Of a stretch of DNA of 58,168 nucleotides, positions 10,428-22,429 are shown one piece after another. The translations under genes and the position numbers were made by a program. The stretch spans positions 246,645 through 304,812 of the forward strand of contig NMRA01000522.1 of NCBI GenBank assembly GCA_002633005.1, read 5' to 3'. This stretch comes from Phoronis australis. Its lineage: Eukaryota; Phoronida; Phoronidae. The notes beneath the pieces were generated by a model. It was not told the DNA's origin. It saw only the letters and a list, made by a program, of their open reading frames with translations, and searched no databases. Within the stretch, counting starts at the first letter, position 1, and each line of letters begins with the position of its first letter.

Positions 10428-12803
10428 CTGAGTGAAAAAAGATAGATTGATGTGTTCCGAACACCGATTATGTTACCAATCTTTGATAATCCATACAGTG
10501 TGTTATGTATAAACAGTGGTATAACTGATATGCAGATGTTTACATATTACTGTTTTATACTCGTCACCCCAGCAGCAGGTTGCACTACACAGCACAGACT
10601 GTTTGCATAATTACCAAAATGCGCCATGTATGTATTCATTCTCAATTGTGCTTGGTGCATATTTTTGAAATACAAATTATAAGAGTATATTTCAATTGTA
10701 CTATTCAGTTTATCAGGTGCACTACCTGTCACAGTTCAGGATCATGGCAGTTTCCACCATTAAACCTAAAATCTGCATTTTCAGTAAAAAATAAGACATG
10801 GTCTGTAATTTAGAAACACTACTTTCTGAATTCATTTTAGTTCACATAAAAAAAATTAAAACAGATTGCAGTCCCAAGTCTAAAAACCTGCCAGGGGTAA
10901 AATCTGTGTATCATCGTGTTACCCGATTGTAGGTTACCATCTTGAAAAATTATAACTTGAAGGATACTTCTATCATACCATATTCTTCCACTACAACATG
11001 GTGGATAGAAGGATTGTTAGTTGTAATTACACTAGAATTTTATTGTTCAATATTCCAATTCATTCTGAATGAATTTCATCAAAAACATATTTATGCATAA
11101 ACCAGATAACTAAGTGTATTTACTCAATTACTACACAGACGACAAAATTAAAGAAATATATAATCTCCCTTTCAATCTACCCATAAACCCTCATTTGACA
11201 ATGTTTAAATACTTTTTCATCCACTAAGGAATTTACACAAACAAAATTTTTTAAATATTTGGTATTTTACAGACCAATGTCCCTACTGCTTCTGTGTTAA
11301 ACATTTCTGGAATTCTTTACATCATTTCATGAGTTAGTTAAATTTTTATTAACTTACACACTGAGCCGTCCATGTACCACTTCTTAGTTTGCTTCTTTGG
11401 CAATCTAAGTGAAATCTTCAATACCTTATACACTCATGCTCGAAATTATTATACATCATTGAGAGATGGGTCTCAATCTTGTTTTAATAAGTTCAAATGT
11501 ATACTTTTTGATGCACTGAACCTCATTGTATTTAACACCTCTGATAAAACTTCAGAACAGTGGAGGGTTTTGCAGGCATCACTTCAAAATGATTCAAGCA
11601 AAATATGGTGTTATTTTTTAACCACTTCTATGTTGTATTATAAGAAAACTAACTTTTTCACAAATATGCACCTACGTAAGTTAAGTTTATTAAACCGTGT
11701 GAATGTGAGTGTAAATGAATGTATGAAAGTCCTCCCCCTTCCCATTTCCATCCCCCTTTTACATTAATCTCAGCTAATTATTCGCCCAATCATTAGGAGT
11801 TATTTTCCAGATACTTTGACGTATTGTCCTTTAGTATGTTGCAAAGGTAAGTAGTTGGGGCCACCCAACCCCAACCATGTCTACTAATCACTAATGATAT
11901 GCTTTCTGGGTAAGTAAATGTATTGAAAAAAATTTTTAAAAAACTTGATGGTTCAGTGGCCCGTGAGCAAATGAAACATGTTCATCTTGCAGAATAACTT
12001 AAAAGTATGTGACAATCAGATTAATTTAACTGTCGTTTTGTAACACTTTATATTTGGACCACTCTATCCTGTTATTTTTTCCCATTGACATAACCAACTG
12101 AAGAATGACAACATACCTTCTATATTACGACTACTGTTGCACAGATTCAATGCACACTCAAAATTATTTGCCTACAACATTTTACCTTACTGTTAAAACA
12201 GTGGTTCAATGAAGGATATTTTTAACTTTCTCTTCATAACAAGCGCATGCATGTGAGCTTATTTCCAAAATTTTACACATCAATCAATAATTGCATTTAC
12301 GGAAGAATTAGTCATGTTCACTGAGATTTTCCAGGACTAGTGATATGCTCTGTTAAATCCCAGAAACTGTGCCAGAGTCCAGTAATAATCATAGTGAAAA
12401 AATATGCCTTCGATATAGTGATTTAAAATCATGCTCTGCAACTCTTCATCATTATATAAAGAGGTCTTGACCTTCAATTGAATCCGTTGTCATACGAGCC
12501 TGACTAAACAATGCATTCAGAGTGTTATAGTTTGTGGCATTCACTAGTAGCTTATAGATCGTATTATCATTGAAATTGTCACAAATTTTCTACCACTGAC
12601 AGAAAATCTCACGCACATTAACACCAAAGGATAGACCATTTCATTAAATTTGAATAAAGGTTTAGCAGGTAATTAACAATTTTATTCGAAGAGGTAGAGC
12701 ACCCTCTATCACAGACAGGTTTTAGCATCATGTACCTTCAGTATAACGAGAGCCATAGTATGGATTACACCAAAGAACACAATTCACAAGGCATCATACT
12801 TAC
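10428..12803. other. Intron 41/42, 2.4 kb
   Basis: AT-rich. A plus-strand open frame of 131 codons lies at 11372-11767, with no recognisable family, no cysteine pattern and composition like the surrounding intron; I treat it as chance or an unidentified transposon remnant. Nothing else is evident. Confidence 0.5.
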
Positions 12804-12971
12804 TGATATTGCAGTCTGATATATTTGAGCTGGCTACACTAGACGTGATGTAGTCTACAGGACACAAACTACACATGTCAAACTTGAAGTCTCCATTTGC
12901 CTTGTAATAACCAATACTGCAGGGTATACAGCTACCAGATGAGTTCTTCTCATAACCAGGGTGACAGAATG
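12804..12971 (-). CDS. Exon 41: GCC2_GCC3 repeat 10 (non-W type)
   Basis: 56 codons, phase 1 at both ends. It reads FCHPGYEKNSSGSCIPC, then SIGYYKANGDFKFDMCSLC and NISDCNI. It is not marked by a long ORF and was found by reading splice sites and cysteines. It is the first of the 11 strictly alternating exons. The acceptor is TTTACAG and the donor GTAAGT. Confidence 0.92.
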
Positions 12972-13329
12972 CTGTAAAGTGATAAAGTAATTATAAGTGG
13001 CAGTAATAAATATGTTTTAATCAGTTTAACCTACACCACTTCCAATGAAATAAAGTTCAGAAAAACAAAACCTTGAGTTTATGAAATTTCTAGCTTTTAC
13101 AAGTCAGAGGCAGCAAAAGGCACTGATATGCTTATATATGCATCATAAACAGAACATTTGTAGGATTGGTTACAAGCTTCATGTAATACAATAACAGACC
13201 TGGTAGCTGCAACAGTAAGAATTAATAAAAATATTTGTATCTCACTTTTTAAGTAAACAACAAATCCTAAAGTATTTAAGAGAGCATATGGACAGGTCTT
13301 AGCCCTTTTCCCCATAATTTCGGTCTAGT

Positions 13330-14110
13330 CCACTAATTCCTTTGAGCAGGACTGCACGTTGTTTTCCCAGCCTTCATAGAGGTCTATTGTTGTCACAGCT
13401 CTTGGCTTTCATAGGCTGATGATTGTCACGTGTCCTTAAGCATTCTCTTTGTAAGTGTAATCCCGTTTTCAGTTCACCTTCGTTGTTCTGGCCACCTTGA
13501 CATACATTCTAAAACTTCTAGATTTTTTTCTTTGTTTTCACCATTTACTTTGTGTCTATTTACTCTCACATTAAGCTCGTTTTCACGTTATATTACCATG
13601 CCTATTCAATGTGTTTGTATTGGATATTCATTTGTCCGGTGGCAGGGCCAGTTTGCCCAGTCTCAATCTCTTCATGACTGTTAACCTTGAGTTCCCCATG
13701 TTGTACAGTTGCATTTCCTCAGTTTGTCAGGTGCCACCCTGTTGCCAGGCCTCCGATCTATATAGTAACTCGTCCCTCAACTGTCCTACCTCTCACCCCA
13801 TTTTGTTTCCCTCCATTTCGGAGGGAACAACAAACTCTCGTTCCCATTTTCCAATCCCATCCTCATTGCCCATTCCATTAACGCCCTGGCACTCCAGGGT
13901 TGGGTATCCAGCTGGCAGCATCATTTTTAAGTAGTCCTGCACATTTTTCCAATTCATACCTCTCATTTTGTGCGCTCCTGCAGATGGGCATGAGCTATCT
14001 TGCAACATCTCTTATGGAGTTTTTACTGCCCATCTTACCAGCGACTATCATTTCTTATTTTACTTATTTTTATTCACTATCTAATACTTGTAATTGAATT
14101 ATTATAATAA
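13330..14110 (+). mobile_element. Possible decayed retroelement piece
   Basis: This segment is richer in C and T than its neighbours and has overlapping, frameshifted open frames on the plus strand. One short frame reads MPIQCVCIGYSFVRW, resembling the GxSxxRR start of SGNH-hydrolase-like proteins carried by some invertebrate tyrosine-recombinase retroelements. No recombinase or reverse transcriptase is seen. The call rests on composition and one motif, so it is weak. Confidence 0.3.
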
Positions 14111-14348
14111 ATGGCCCATAACACCTGCAACAGTCTCCTTTCATCTCTGGTAACAAGCTTGTGACGCATGTATCATTTATTCGGGACACCTCGATCATAA
14201 ATATACATATAAAAATAACACTAGTCTGAACAGCACTAGTCAAAACAGGCTCAAAACTGACAGATGCCACCAACTCCAAAATTAGGAAATTCAAAAATTT
14301 CAAACAAATGCAAGTCATACAATTTGGTAGGCCAAGATATAGACACTA

Positions 14349-14666
14349 GTGCCTGGTTGCATGAAACAGTCCCAACTAGGGACTCAATAATAAGCTCCTA
14401 AAATATTTTGCATATTTGTGTCGTTCTTTACTCACAGATACTATATGTTTCTATCATTTTATCTTCATTACAAGCTCCTCTTTGACTAACGACATTTTCT
14501 AATAATGTAAACAAAAACTAAGAATTAAGAGTTCACTCTCGATTTGCATCAAAAACAAAACTTGGCTTAGTAATGAGACCCAAACAGCACAGAGTTTACA
14601 AAAATAAGTAGCAGATTGAAGAAACTTAGTAGAGTTCTTACTTGGACTGTTTCATGCAACCAGGTA
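14349..14666. mobile_element. MITE-like element with 21-23 bp terminal inverted repeats
   Basis: CCTGGTTGCATGAAACAGTC plus C at 14351-14371 is the exact reverse complement of 14644-14664. Two more bases each side pair with one mismatch. The 318-bp interval has no coding frame, as expected of a non-autonomous DNA transposon. No clear target-site duplication is visible. Confidence 0.85.
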
Positions 14667-14930
14667 CGGACTCCTTTAGGTCAAGTTGCCCATCCTAGAC
14701 AGGGTCATTGATGATGTGATACACTAAACATTTCCCCTGAGTCTTAAACGCTTACAGCACTAGATGCAATAGAACCATGCAGATGCTGCCTGTGAGGGGT
14801 TTTCACTCTTCTGTGGATACCTTTGTGTATGACTTGAGGGAAAGGATGTTCCAAATTCAAGACTACATTGCCATGATCTTAAGAAACATATTTTGGCACA
14901 TTTTAACAAATCTACATGCAAGCCACTCAC

Positions 14931-15092
14931 CTTCACAGCTACTTTGATATACAGTGCCATTAGAGCGCGTACTATTACCAGTTCCACAACTGATACAGTC
15001 TATTTGGCGTGGATTGGGTTGGTACTGACCAAGAGGACACTTAACACACTCAGTGTTACTATCATCAGCTTCATGACCTGCAGTACAATCCA
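14931..15092 (-). CDS. Exon 40: GCC2_GCC3 repeat 9
   Basis: 54 codons, phase 1 at both ends. It reads DCTAGHEADDSNTECVKC, then PLGQYQPNPRQIDCISC and YQSSCEG. The W of the W type is absent (P-R in its place). The acceptor is TTACAG and the donor GTGAGT. Confidence 0.93.
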
Positions 15093-15372
15093 CTGTAACA
15101 CATATTAGAAAACAATTAATGAACTGAAGGATTCTTGTAATGGCAGAGACTCAAAATAAATTTGCTTTCAATTAGATAATAATATATAGAAATGGAAAGC
15201 TAATAAAAATAATCTGAAACCTGCACTTTTATCAAACAAAAACTGCTTCCCTAGAGCACATCATTCAGGTAACCACCAAATACCAGATTCATAACTAACA
15301 ATTAGTATTTCAAGAACAACACTACGAACAAGATGGTAAAAATTGAATGAACTACACAGCCACCCCACTTAC

Positions 15373-15558
15373 ATATGGTGCATTCAGAAGCTAATTTGGC
15401 TCCCTCTGTTGGCGAAACCATGGCAACACTAGCATTGCTGGATGGACATGTCTGACATTTTGACATGTATCCATCTTCTTTATTACTGCGATACTTCTCC
15501 ACAGGACACTTTGTACAGTTCTCCTGGCCAGATACTTCTTCACCATCAGGACAGAAAA
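15373..15558 (-). CDS. Exon 39: GCC2_GCC3 repeat 8 (long form)
   Basis: 62 codons, the longest GCC exon here, phase 1 at both ends. It reads FCPDGEEVSGQENCTKC, then EKYRSNKEDGYMSKCQTC and LASECTI. Extra residues lie before cysteines 4 and 6. The acceptor is TTTCAG and the donor GTAAGT. Confidence 0.92.
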
Positions 15559-16125
15559 CTGAAACACAAACACTGACATTCACAGCAGGGCCCTAATCTG
15601 CATAGAGCAAAGAAAAAAACACACGAATGACTATCTTGTTTTCTCTGAACCCCACTTTAAGCAAAAGCTCGAGGCTCAAAGCGCGTATCTTTGAAGGAGA
15701 TGATTCAGAAAACCCACTGACATTTCAAGGTTCATTCAAAGATAGCAGGAATTAGGTATTTGACTGCCATTTCTGAACTATCCATTCAGTGGATAGTTCA
15801 CAAAAATTTCAAAGCTGCACTGCATGCTAGTGTAAATGTCTTTCACTTTAGCATATAAAAACAACATAATACGACATACTTGTGTGACCTGCCAGTGCAT
15901 GACAAAATTGCACAAGCTCTTTCCTTTTGTTCTGGGGCCCATGAGCCAGAGATGATTTCCTTCATTGAGAAAAGACCCTTGGCATGACTCTGGCTTTTAT
16001 TCATGGAGGAAATCACATTCAACCAATCGTGTTTCCTAACATGGGCAGCATAGGCATCTGTGAAGTCAAGGCAGCAGCAGATATGTGTTAATTAGGAATT
16101 ATGATGTGACAAAGTCTAAACTTAC

Positions 16126-16290
16126 AGTAGCAAGCTGATTTGTCTGTCTGTCCTGTACTGTTTGTACGATAACTTGCTCCTCCACATGACAAACAAGATG
16201 TTTTCCATCGTTCAGGTTGGTATTCTCCAATACCACACGGCAGACAGGTGTTGTTTGCCGCATGCAGGTAAGACCCCGGCTCACAGGCTC
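16126..16290 (-). CDS. Exon 38: GCC2_GCC3 repeat 7 (W type)
   Basis: 55 codons, phase 1 at both ends. It reads ACEPGSYLHAANNTCLPC, then GIGEYQPERWKTSCLSC and SACYC. It belongs to the tryptophan type (YQ-x3-W-x3-C). The acceptor is TTTAG and the donor GTAAGT. Confidence 0.93.
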
Positions 16291-16739
16291 CTAAACACGA
16301 CAAAATTCTTAATATGGAAATCATCATTTACTCACTGCTTACCTACCAAGCATTTGTTAAATGGAATATGATACAATTAAACAAAACGTATAATTATAGA
16401 ACAAAATTAAAAAGACATCATGTTTGTGCTTGTGTTTGCATAAACCAATTAATTACAAGTTTCCGACAGGCCAGTAAATACTTCTAATTGAAGAGAACAT
16501 CGGGTAAATTTAATAAAAACACACTACATATAATCAGAATCTCCAAAATTGCAGTCAACCAGTTATTTGGAGCAATATATTCAACACTGCAAGTCATCAA
16601 TCTACAATTAATAAGATTGGAATGTTGAGCTACGGGACAGACTTGAGAAATCTTGAGATTGAATTCACTATTTCCATTTGGTGAATGATGCATAAGCTTG
16701 CTGTGCGTACAAGGCTAAAGCCTAGAGTCTATGGAAAGC

Positions 16740-17309
16740 AAGCCACATGTGCATTCCTTAGAGGCGAGAATCTCTTTGACGCACTGACTCAAAGAAATAC
16801 ATCCCGAACTACACAGTTCACACACTATGTCAACAATATACTGTAACCACAGTGCACTATTTAGTAACAGTACAATCTCCAAATGCCCTTGGCCCTTTAT
16901 TTGGTATATACCCAATGCCACACAATTCATACACTGTGTCAACACTCTACTGTAATCACAGCTCACTACTTACTAAGAGTACACTCTCCAGAGGTCCTTG
17001 ACCCTTTATTTGGTGTGATATATCCAGCATCACACAATTCATACACTGTGTCAACACTCTATTGTTATCACAGCTTACTACTTACTAACACTACAATCCC
17101 CAGATGTCTTTGACCCATTATTAGGTGTGATATATCCAGTGTCACACAATTCATACACTGTGTCAACACTGTATTGTAATCACCGCTTACTACTTACTAA
17201 CACTACAATCCCCAGACGTCTTTGACCCATTATTTGGTGTGATATATCCAGCATCACACAATTCATACAGTGTGTCAACACTCTATTGTAATCACAGCTT
17301 ACTACTTAC
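16740..17309 (-). repeat. 112-bp tandem copies of the 3' half of exon 37 with donor
   Basis: Exon-like 3' ends recur at 17198, 17086, 16974 and (decayed) 16865, spaced 112, 112 and 109 bp, before the true exon end at 17310. Each keeps CCATTATTTGG-TGTGATATATCCAGC-like sequence and, in all but the oldest, the donor CTTAC on the plus strand. The copies lack the acceptor and first half, so they are not exons. A fifth vestige lies around 16750-16860. Confidence 0.88.
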
Positions 17310-17471
17310 TAACAGTACAATCCCCAGATGTCTTTGACCCATTATTTGGTGTGATATATCCAGCGCCACATGGTTCACACACCAAGTCAACACCTCTTGT
17401 TCTGTAGGTACCAATAGGGCAGACAGAGCAGGAACCATCGTTTTCTAATTGCGTTCCACTTACACAATCAT
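17310..17471 (-). CDS. Exon 37: GCC2_GCC3 repeat 6
   Basis: 54 codons, phase 1 at both ends. It reads DCVSGTQLENDGSCSVC, then PIGTYRTRGVDLVCEPC and TSGDCTV. Its 3' half and donor are the source of a 112-bp tandem repeat in the following intron (16740-17309). The real exon is the only one with the complete cysteine set. Confidence 0.92.
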
Positions 17472-17798
17472 CTGAAGACATCAACAAATAAAATCCACTT
17501 AGAAAGCACACCAGACTTGACAGTCAATAACTTAAACTCACATCACAATGATTTGGCAAGCAGTTGATTCCATTATATAAAGTCCATCCAGTGAGTATTC
17601 CTAACATGCAGACACCAAAGTAAGAAATGAATTACTACACAAAGTATTGTATTAACCAGAAACCACATGGCTTTAAGACCATAACAGAACATTTATTTAA
17701 CAAATACAAGATAGTGAGCAATGGGCTGTCACTGTCATACCTTTTGTCTTTACAGCCCACCAGATGTCAGTACATTAAGTGATAAGACAGTTCCTTAC

Positions 17799-17960
17799 CA
17801 AAGCACTGGTTCACTGATGTAGAGTTAGTGGAGGATGTCGTCTTGTCTCCAGCACAGGGAGTACAGCTGAACTGTCCAGGTAAACTCTGGTAATACCCTA
17901 CAGGACACGGCTTGCAGGCCTCACTCGTTCTACTGTAGTAATAACCAGCTGAACACACCT
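17799..17960 (-). CDS. Exon 36: GCC2_GCC3 repeat 5
   Basis: 54 codons, phase 1 at both ends. It reads VCSAGYYYSRTSEACKPC, then PVGYYQSLPGQFSCTPC and VNQCFG. Six cysteines with standard spacing. The acceptor is TTACAG and the donor GTAAGG. Confidence 0.93.
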
Positions 17961-18393
17961 CTGTAATGAACACATCAACACCATTCACCATAGACACATG
18001 CTAGGGGATCAGCCAACAGTGTTACCTCACAGACAATCTGAGCAATTGAACAAATGCCAGAAATGGAAAAATAAAGCATAGCTCACCAAAACACAATGTT
18101 AATTGAGCCAATAGAGTTGTCTAAGTTACACTCTGTACATGATGGTGTCAAATATCTCAACAAGCAAGATTTCTTAATGTGTCATCCTATGGGAATAATA
18201 AACAGATTTGCACACCTTCATTAGTTTTACAAGTGTGCAAGAGGGGGCACACGTCATTCAAACAACACCAGAGATAGACTTATAGAACATGGACAATTGA
18301 ACAGATGTCCTTAATAAACCTTGATCAGAGTAGGCTGTCATGCACTAAACTCTTAAAGTAACTAAAGAATCCATTTTTGAGAACTGCACTCAC

Positions 18394-18561
18394 CATAACA
18401 GTCACTCTGTGAAGTTGACCCAAAGCCATCTGTTGTCATGTTAGTAGTGGTTGAACAAGGGTGACATGAAAAGGCACCAGAACCATTCTGGTAAGACCCC
18501 ACGTCACAGTCCTGGCATATCTTTGTCAAATTGTTGTAAAAGGTGCCCGGAGCACACTCCA
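18394..18561 (-). CDS. Exon 35: GCC2_GCC3 repeat 4, first of the long array
   Basis: 56 codons, phase 1 at both ends. It reads ECAPGTFYNNLTKICQDC, then VGSYQNGSGAFSCHPC and QSDCYG. It starts a run of 19 GCC exons. The acceptor is TTACAG and the donor GTGAGT. Confidence 0.93.
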
Positions 18562-19328
18562 CTGTAAAAAAACAAAAAGACTTTAAATGCAAATCGACTG
18601 TAAAACATGCACATTTAGGTGCATGTGTCTTTATGAGTAAAGCTGCATTTTTGTTAGAAAGTAGCTTCATGTGTCCAGATGTGAAACACTAATAAGCAAA
18701 AACAAAGACTTCTAAAATAACAAGTGAATGTGATTTCATCTGTTACAAAACAGCACATGTTGACCTTCGTTTAACTAGACATTAACTAATTAAATGGCAC
18801 AACGGACAAAAGGCATAAGTGAAACATGAACACATCAAGAATATTATAATCATCAGTTTGAACATTTGTAGAGCAGGGATATTCCTGACCAGGTTTGAAC
18901 CTGTGCCCTTTGGGCGAACCTGATTATAAAAAGGATGCCTTTTTTCAAAAAGTTGTTCCCCACATACTTAGTGTAATTTAAGTGGTAACATATGAAATAG
19001 AAAAAAGAACAGTCATGTTTTACCCTACTGCCTGTAATTTGCGACTAGAATCTTGCATTTTTTGAAGAGTGTTGCGTTTTAAAAGATGCACCCGGGAGGC
19101 ACACTGTTGCAATGTACTTGCGCCTTTATATTTTTGTGCGCTATCCCAGATGGAGTGAAGGGTTATCAAGCTTGCTCATTTTGCCGTTATTGTCATTTTA
19201 ACAAAAAGAAATGAATACGCATGGGTTGATCATATCTAAATTGAATCCAGACAAACTTGTGAGTAACTGGAAATGTAAAAAGCGAAGATTTTGATAAATT
19301 AGAGCTACAGAGACATACAGTAACATAC
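18562..19328. other. Intron 34/35, no feature seen
   Basis: 767 bp. A tRNA-like fragment (AGGTTTGAACCTGTGCCC near 18889) resembles a B box and might come from a SINE, but no A box is seen at the right distance. Confidence 0.4.
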
Positions 19329-19419
19329 CACAAGCATCTGTTTCATAGACTGTTCCTGCAGTACAGTCAGATTCAGAAGTGACAGTGACTTGTGTGGGCG
19401 ATGCACCAGCTATATTGGC
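19329..19419 (-). CDS. Exon 34: unnamed module copy 2, part 3
   Basis: 91 nt, entering in phase 0 and leaving in phase 1. It reads ANIAGASPTQVTVTSES, then DCTAGTVYETDAC, and joins the GCC array as VECAPGTF. This cysteine exit parallels that of module copy 1. The acceptor is GTTACAG and the donor GTATGT. Confidence 0.85.
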
Positions 19420-19737
19420 CTGTAACAGAGAAAGATTTAATCAGCAAATACAGTGAGACACTTTAATGTAATGATTAGGTTTATTCCACTGAAACGGAAA
19501 ATGGATGAAAAGTGCAGGACAATCCTTGTAATAGTTATGTTTTATCAGTTGAATGAATTCCGCTGGCATATGATGCATATGACGCATGGCGAATTTTCAA
19601 AGAAACTTATTCTAGTTTTTTCTGAGAATCATAATTAAAGTTAATTTAATCATTGCCAATGATCTCATCAATCCATTTCTACCATCACATATTCTCCACA
19701 ACAGTCAACACAGTCATATTTAAAGAGCAAGACTTAC

Positions 19738-19834
19738 TGAGAAGTCCAAGTTTGTTGTGTTATCAACAAAAGTCTCCTTTAAGATATCTTCAGTTGACTT
19801 TGTCTCATTACCACTTGTGCTGTTCAGCATGGGG
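19738..19834 (-). CDS. Exon 33: unnamed module copy 2, part 2
   Basis: 97 nt, entering in phase 2 and leaving in phase 0. It reads PMLNSTSGNETKS, then EDILKETFVDNTTNLDF. It has two or three N-glycosylation sites. Too short for ordinary ORF detection; accepted because its phases exactly bridge exons 32 and 34 and both splice sites are good (CTTTAG and GTAAGT). Confidence 0.82.
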
Positions 19835-20166
19835 CTAAAGAAAACATACAGGAAATGTCATCCATAGACCAAAGTTGTAGCATTGGCAACCAACAACCGT
19901 AAAGTCCAATGCCGTTGCTACTCACCAACACAGAATTACTTCACTAGCAAAGGGATATGTGATACTAAACTGTTCACACAAAACAAAAACCCTGATTGCA
20001 GATTTCAAATTTATAGACTTAAACACAAATATTTAGGAAAAGCATATGCACTGTACAAAACTTACTAGCTAACAAAATATTTCCGCAAAACATTTCCAAG
20101 ATGTTACAGACAGCATATAAAAGAAATGTTCTGAGATCAATGTCAATGTCACTTATAAGCACTTAC

Positions 20167-20428
20167 TCAGCATCACCAATTTCAGCTGTTGAGGTTCCAT
20201 CATCAAATGCACGCCTGAATCTTCTTGAATAACCTTTTGCACATTTCAGTTCCATTACGATATCCCCACAATCAATTTGACGACAAAGTCTATTGCCCCA
20301 GAGACTATTTAATCTACGTAACACTGCTATAACATATATACGCAGATTAGCTGCCATGGTGTCATCACACTTAGTTCCAAAACCATACTTTATCACAACT
20401 CTGTATTTTCGTCTGTAGGATTGAACAC
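20167..20428 (-). CDS. Exon 32: unnamed module copy 2, part 1
   Basis: 262 nt, entering in phase 1 and leaving in phase 2. It reads VQSYRRKYRVVIKYG, then TKCDDTMAANLRIYVIAVL, NRLCRQIDCGDIVMELKC and RRFRRAFDDG. Exons 32-34 add up to 450 nt, a symmetrical phase 1-1 block of 150 codons. It sits between a sushi and a GCC repeat exactly like exons 3-4. Very basic (many Arg and Lys). No named family is recognised. Confidence 0.85.
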
Positions 20429-20639
20429 CTAAAAAGAAATTAAAACACGATGGCACAGGGACATTTTACTGACATAACAGATGTTTTGCAGCAATCTCCA
20501 GACAAACCTTCACCTGTTCATGCTAAAATTTCTGTCTTTATGCAAATATCTGCACAAATTACCAGCTTTGGTTGCACTTGTGTTGCTAAACATTGGTTTT
20601 GCCAGTTCCAGATTTGGCTAGCTTTGTCAACAAGTGTTT

Positions 20640-22170
20640 AGCAAAAACAAAGAACAGACCAGGCTACGCTACTTAATTACAGATGAAATTACTAAAACTG
20701 AACAAGAGCAATGCGGAGTGTTGAAATGCGCCCACGAATGCATCGCAAACGGGGTGCTTTTTGGGTTGCTTATTTGTGTCATAAAAATGGCCACTAGATG
20801 GTGCAAAAACAAACAATCCATCCGAAAATGGGAACATGACATTGCTTCCTTAATAGAAAGCTATACACCACATTTCATAGAAATCCGTCACGGAACTTCA
20901 AAGAAACAAAGGAAAACAGAATAAAATGAAATTTCCACTAGGGGGCACATTAATTTTGTTCATTGGATCCGTCTAAAAGTCATCATTGTCTGTTGTTAGC
21001 TTCATATAAACATACAAAATTTAAAAAAGATCCTGCAGTGGGTTTAGGAGATACAGCTATTGGCGCAAAACAAAACAAAACTACCACTAGGAGTCGCCAG
21101 AGTAATCAAAGTCATCATCATCAACTGTCCTCTTCACACTGAGAACATATACACCAATTTTCAAAATCATCCTTAGAATGATTTGGTTGATAGAGAGGTA
21201 GAAAACGGGAGGATAGCGTCATCTCACCAACAGATGCCCGTATGAAAATCTGTTGAGCACCTTTGAAGATACAGAGGTAAACGTAAAACTAAAATTGCCA
21301 CCAGGGGGCATACCAGTGGTCAGATCCATCCCAAAATCATTGTCGTCCATTGTCAACATCATGTAAACACACTTCTTAAATTTAGTAAAGATCCTGCAAA
21401 AGGTTTAGGAGAAACAGCCATGGGCACAAAAAAGAAACTGCCACTAGGAGGCACCACAGTAGTCAAAGTCATCGGAAAATCATCGTCAGCCGTACATTTT
21501 AAAGTAAAAATATACATGCCAATTTTCACAATTATCCTGAAAACGGTTTGGTCGATAGAGGGGTGGATGCCAAAAAAACAGACTCGAAAACAGTAAAAAT
21601 GGCCACTAGGTGGTGCAGACTGGGTCGAATCCATCTGAAAATGGAAAGATAGCGTCACCTCACTAACAGAAATTTTATGAAATTACGTTGAGGTAAACGT
21701 TAAAAAATAAAATTGCTACTAGGTGGCACACCAGTAGACAAATCTGTCTGAAAGTCGTCATTGTCCATTGTCAACATCATATAAATGTGCTTACTAAATT
21801 AAGTAAAGATGCTGCACTAGGTGGCACAAACTATGTCAAAACCATCCGCAAACGGAAGGATACTGCTGTCTCACTAATAGATGCCTATATCCTAAATTTT
21901 ATGAAAATACGTTAAGGACCTTTGAAGATACAGAGGTAAACGTAAAAAACTAAAATTGCCACTATGGGGCACACTGGTAAACAGATCCATCCGAAAGTTC
22001 GCTCATACCGTCCCATTCACAAAAGAAGCACATGTGCAAAATTTCATGAACATACGTTAATTGGTTTTGGCCATAGAGCAGCGGACGCCAAACAAACGCC
22101 GCCCGGACAGACGGACGAATGCAGATGACGGCATAATGCGTCCACATATTAATATAACAAAACAAAAAAA
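20640..22170. mobile_element. Dispersed repeat family R1, copy in intron 31/32
   Basis: It matches 5205-7240 along its length: TTGAAATGCGCCCACGAATG, then GGCCACTAGATGGTGC (20789-20804), TTTCCACTAGGGGGCAC, GCCACCAGGGGGCA, GGCCACTAGGTGGTGC (21601-21616), and the terminal GGACAGACGGACGAATGCAG with GGCATAATGCGTCCACAT. Plus- and minus-strand open frames inside it are accidental. Confidence 0.78.
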
Positions 22171-22429
22171 CAAAAAGTACAATGTAACACTTTTTACTTA
22201 TTACAACATAGGTGACGTATACAAAAACATTGTCAACAGCGTTTGCAGCAAAGGTTCTTTCAGTTAAAGAAAATTTTGCCAAATTGCAGGGCATTGGAAG
22301 ATAAAAAGGATGTTCGGTCAATTACCCAGGTATCACCACAATGTGTTTATAAGGGTGAATTAAAATCAGTTTTAAGTAATGGATGATAAATCAATAAATA
22401 GTTCCAACATGTCAATCATGTTATCAATT

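Noticed and set aside
11372-11767. Plus-strand 131-codon frame
   Set aside because: No recognisable domain, AT-rich intron composition; cannot be supported as a gene.
13793-14008. Minus-strand 71-codon frame within the C/T-rich segment
   Set aside because: Antisense shadow in a decayed element; no motif.
18885-18930. tRNA B-box-like palindrome
   Set aside because: No A box at proper distance and no cloverleaf.
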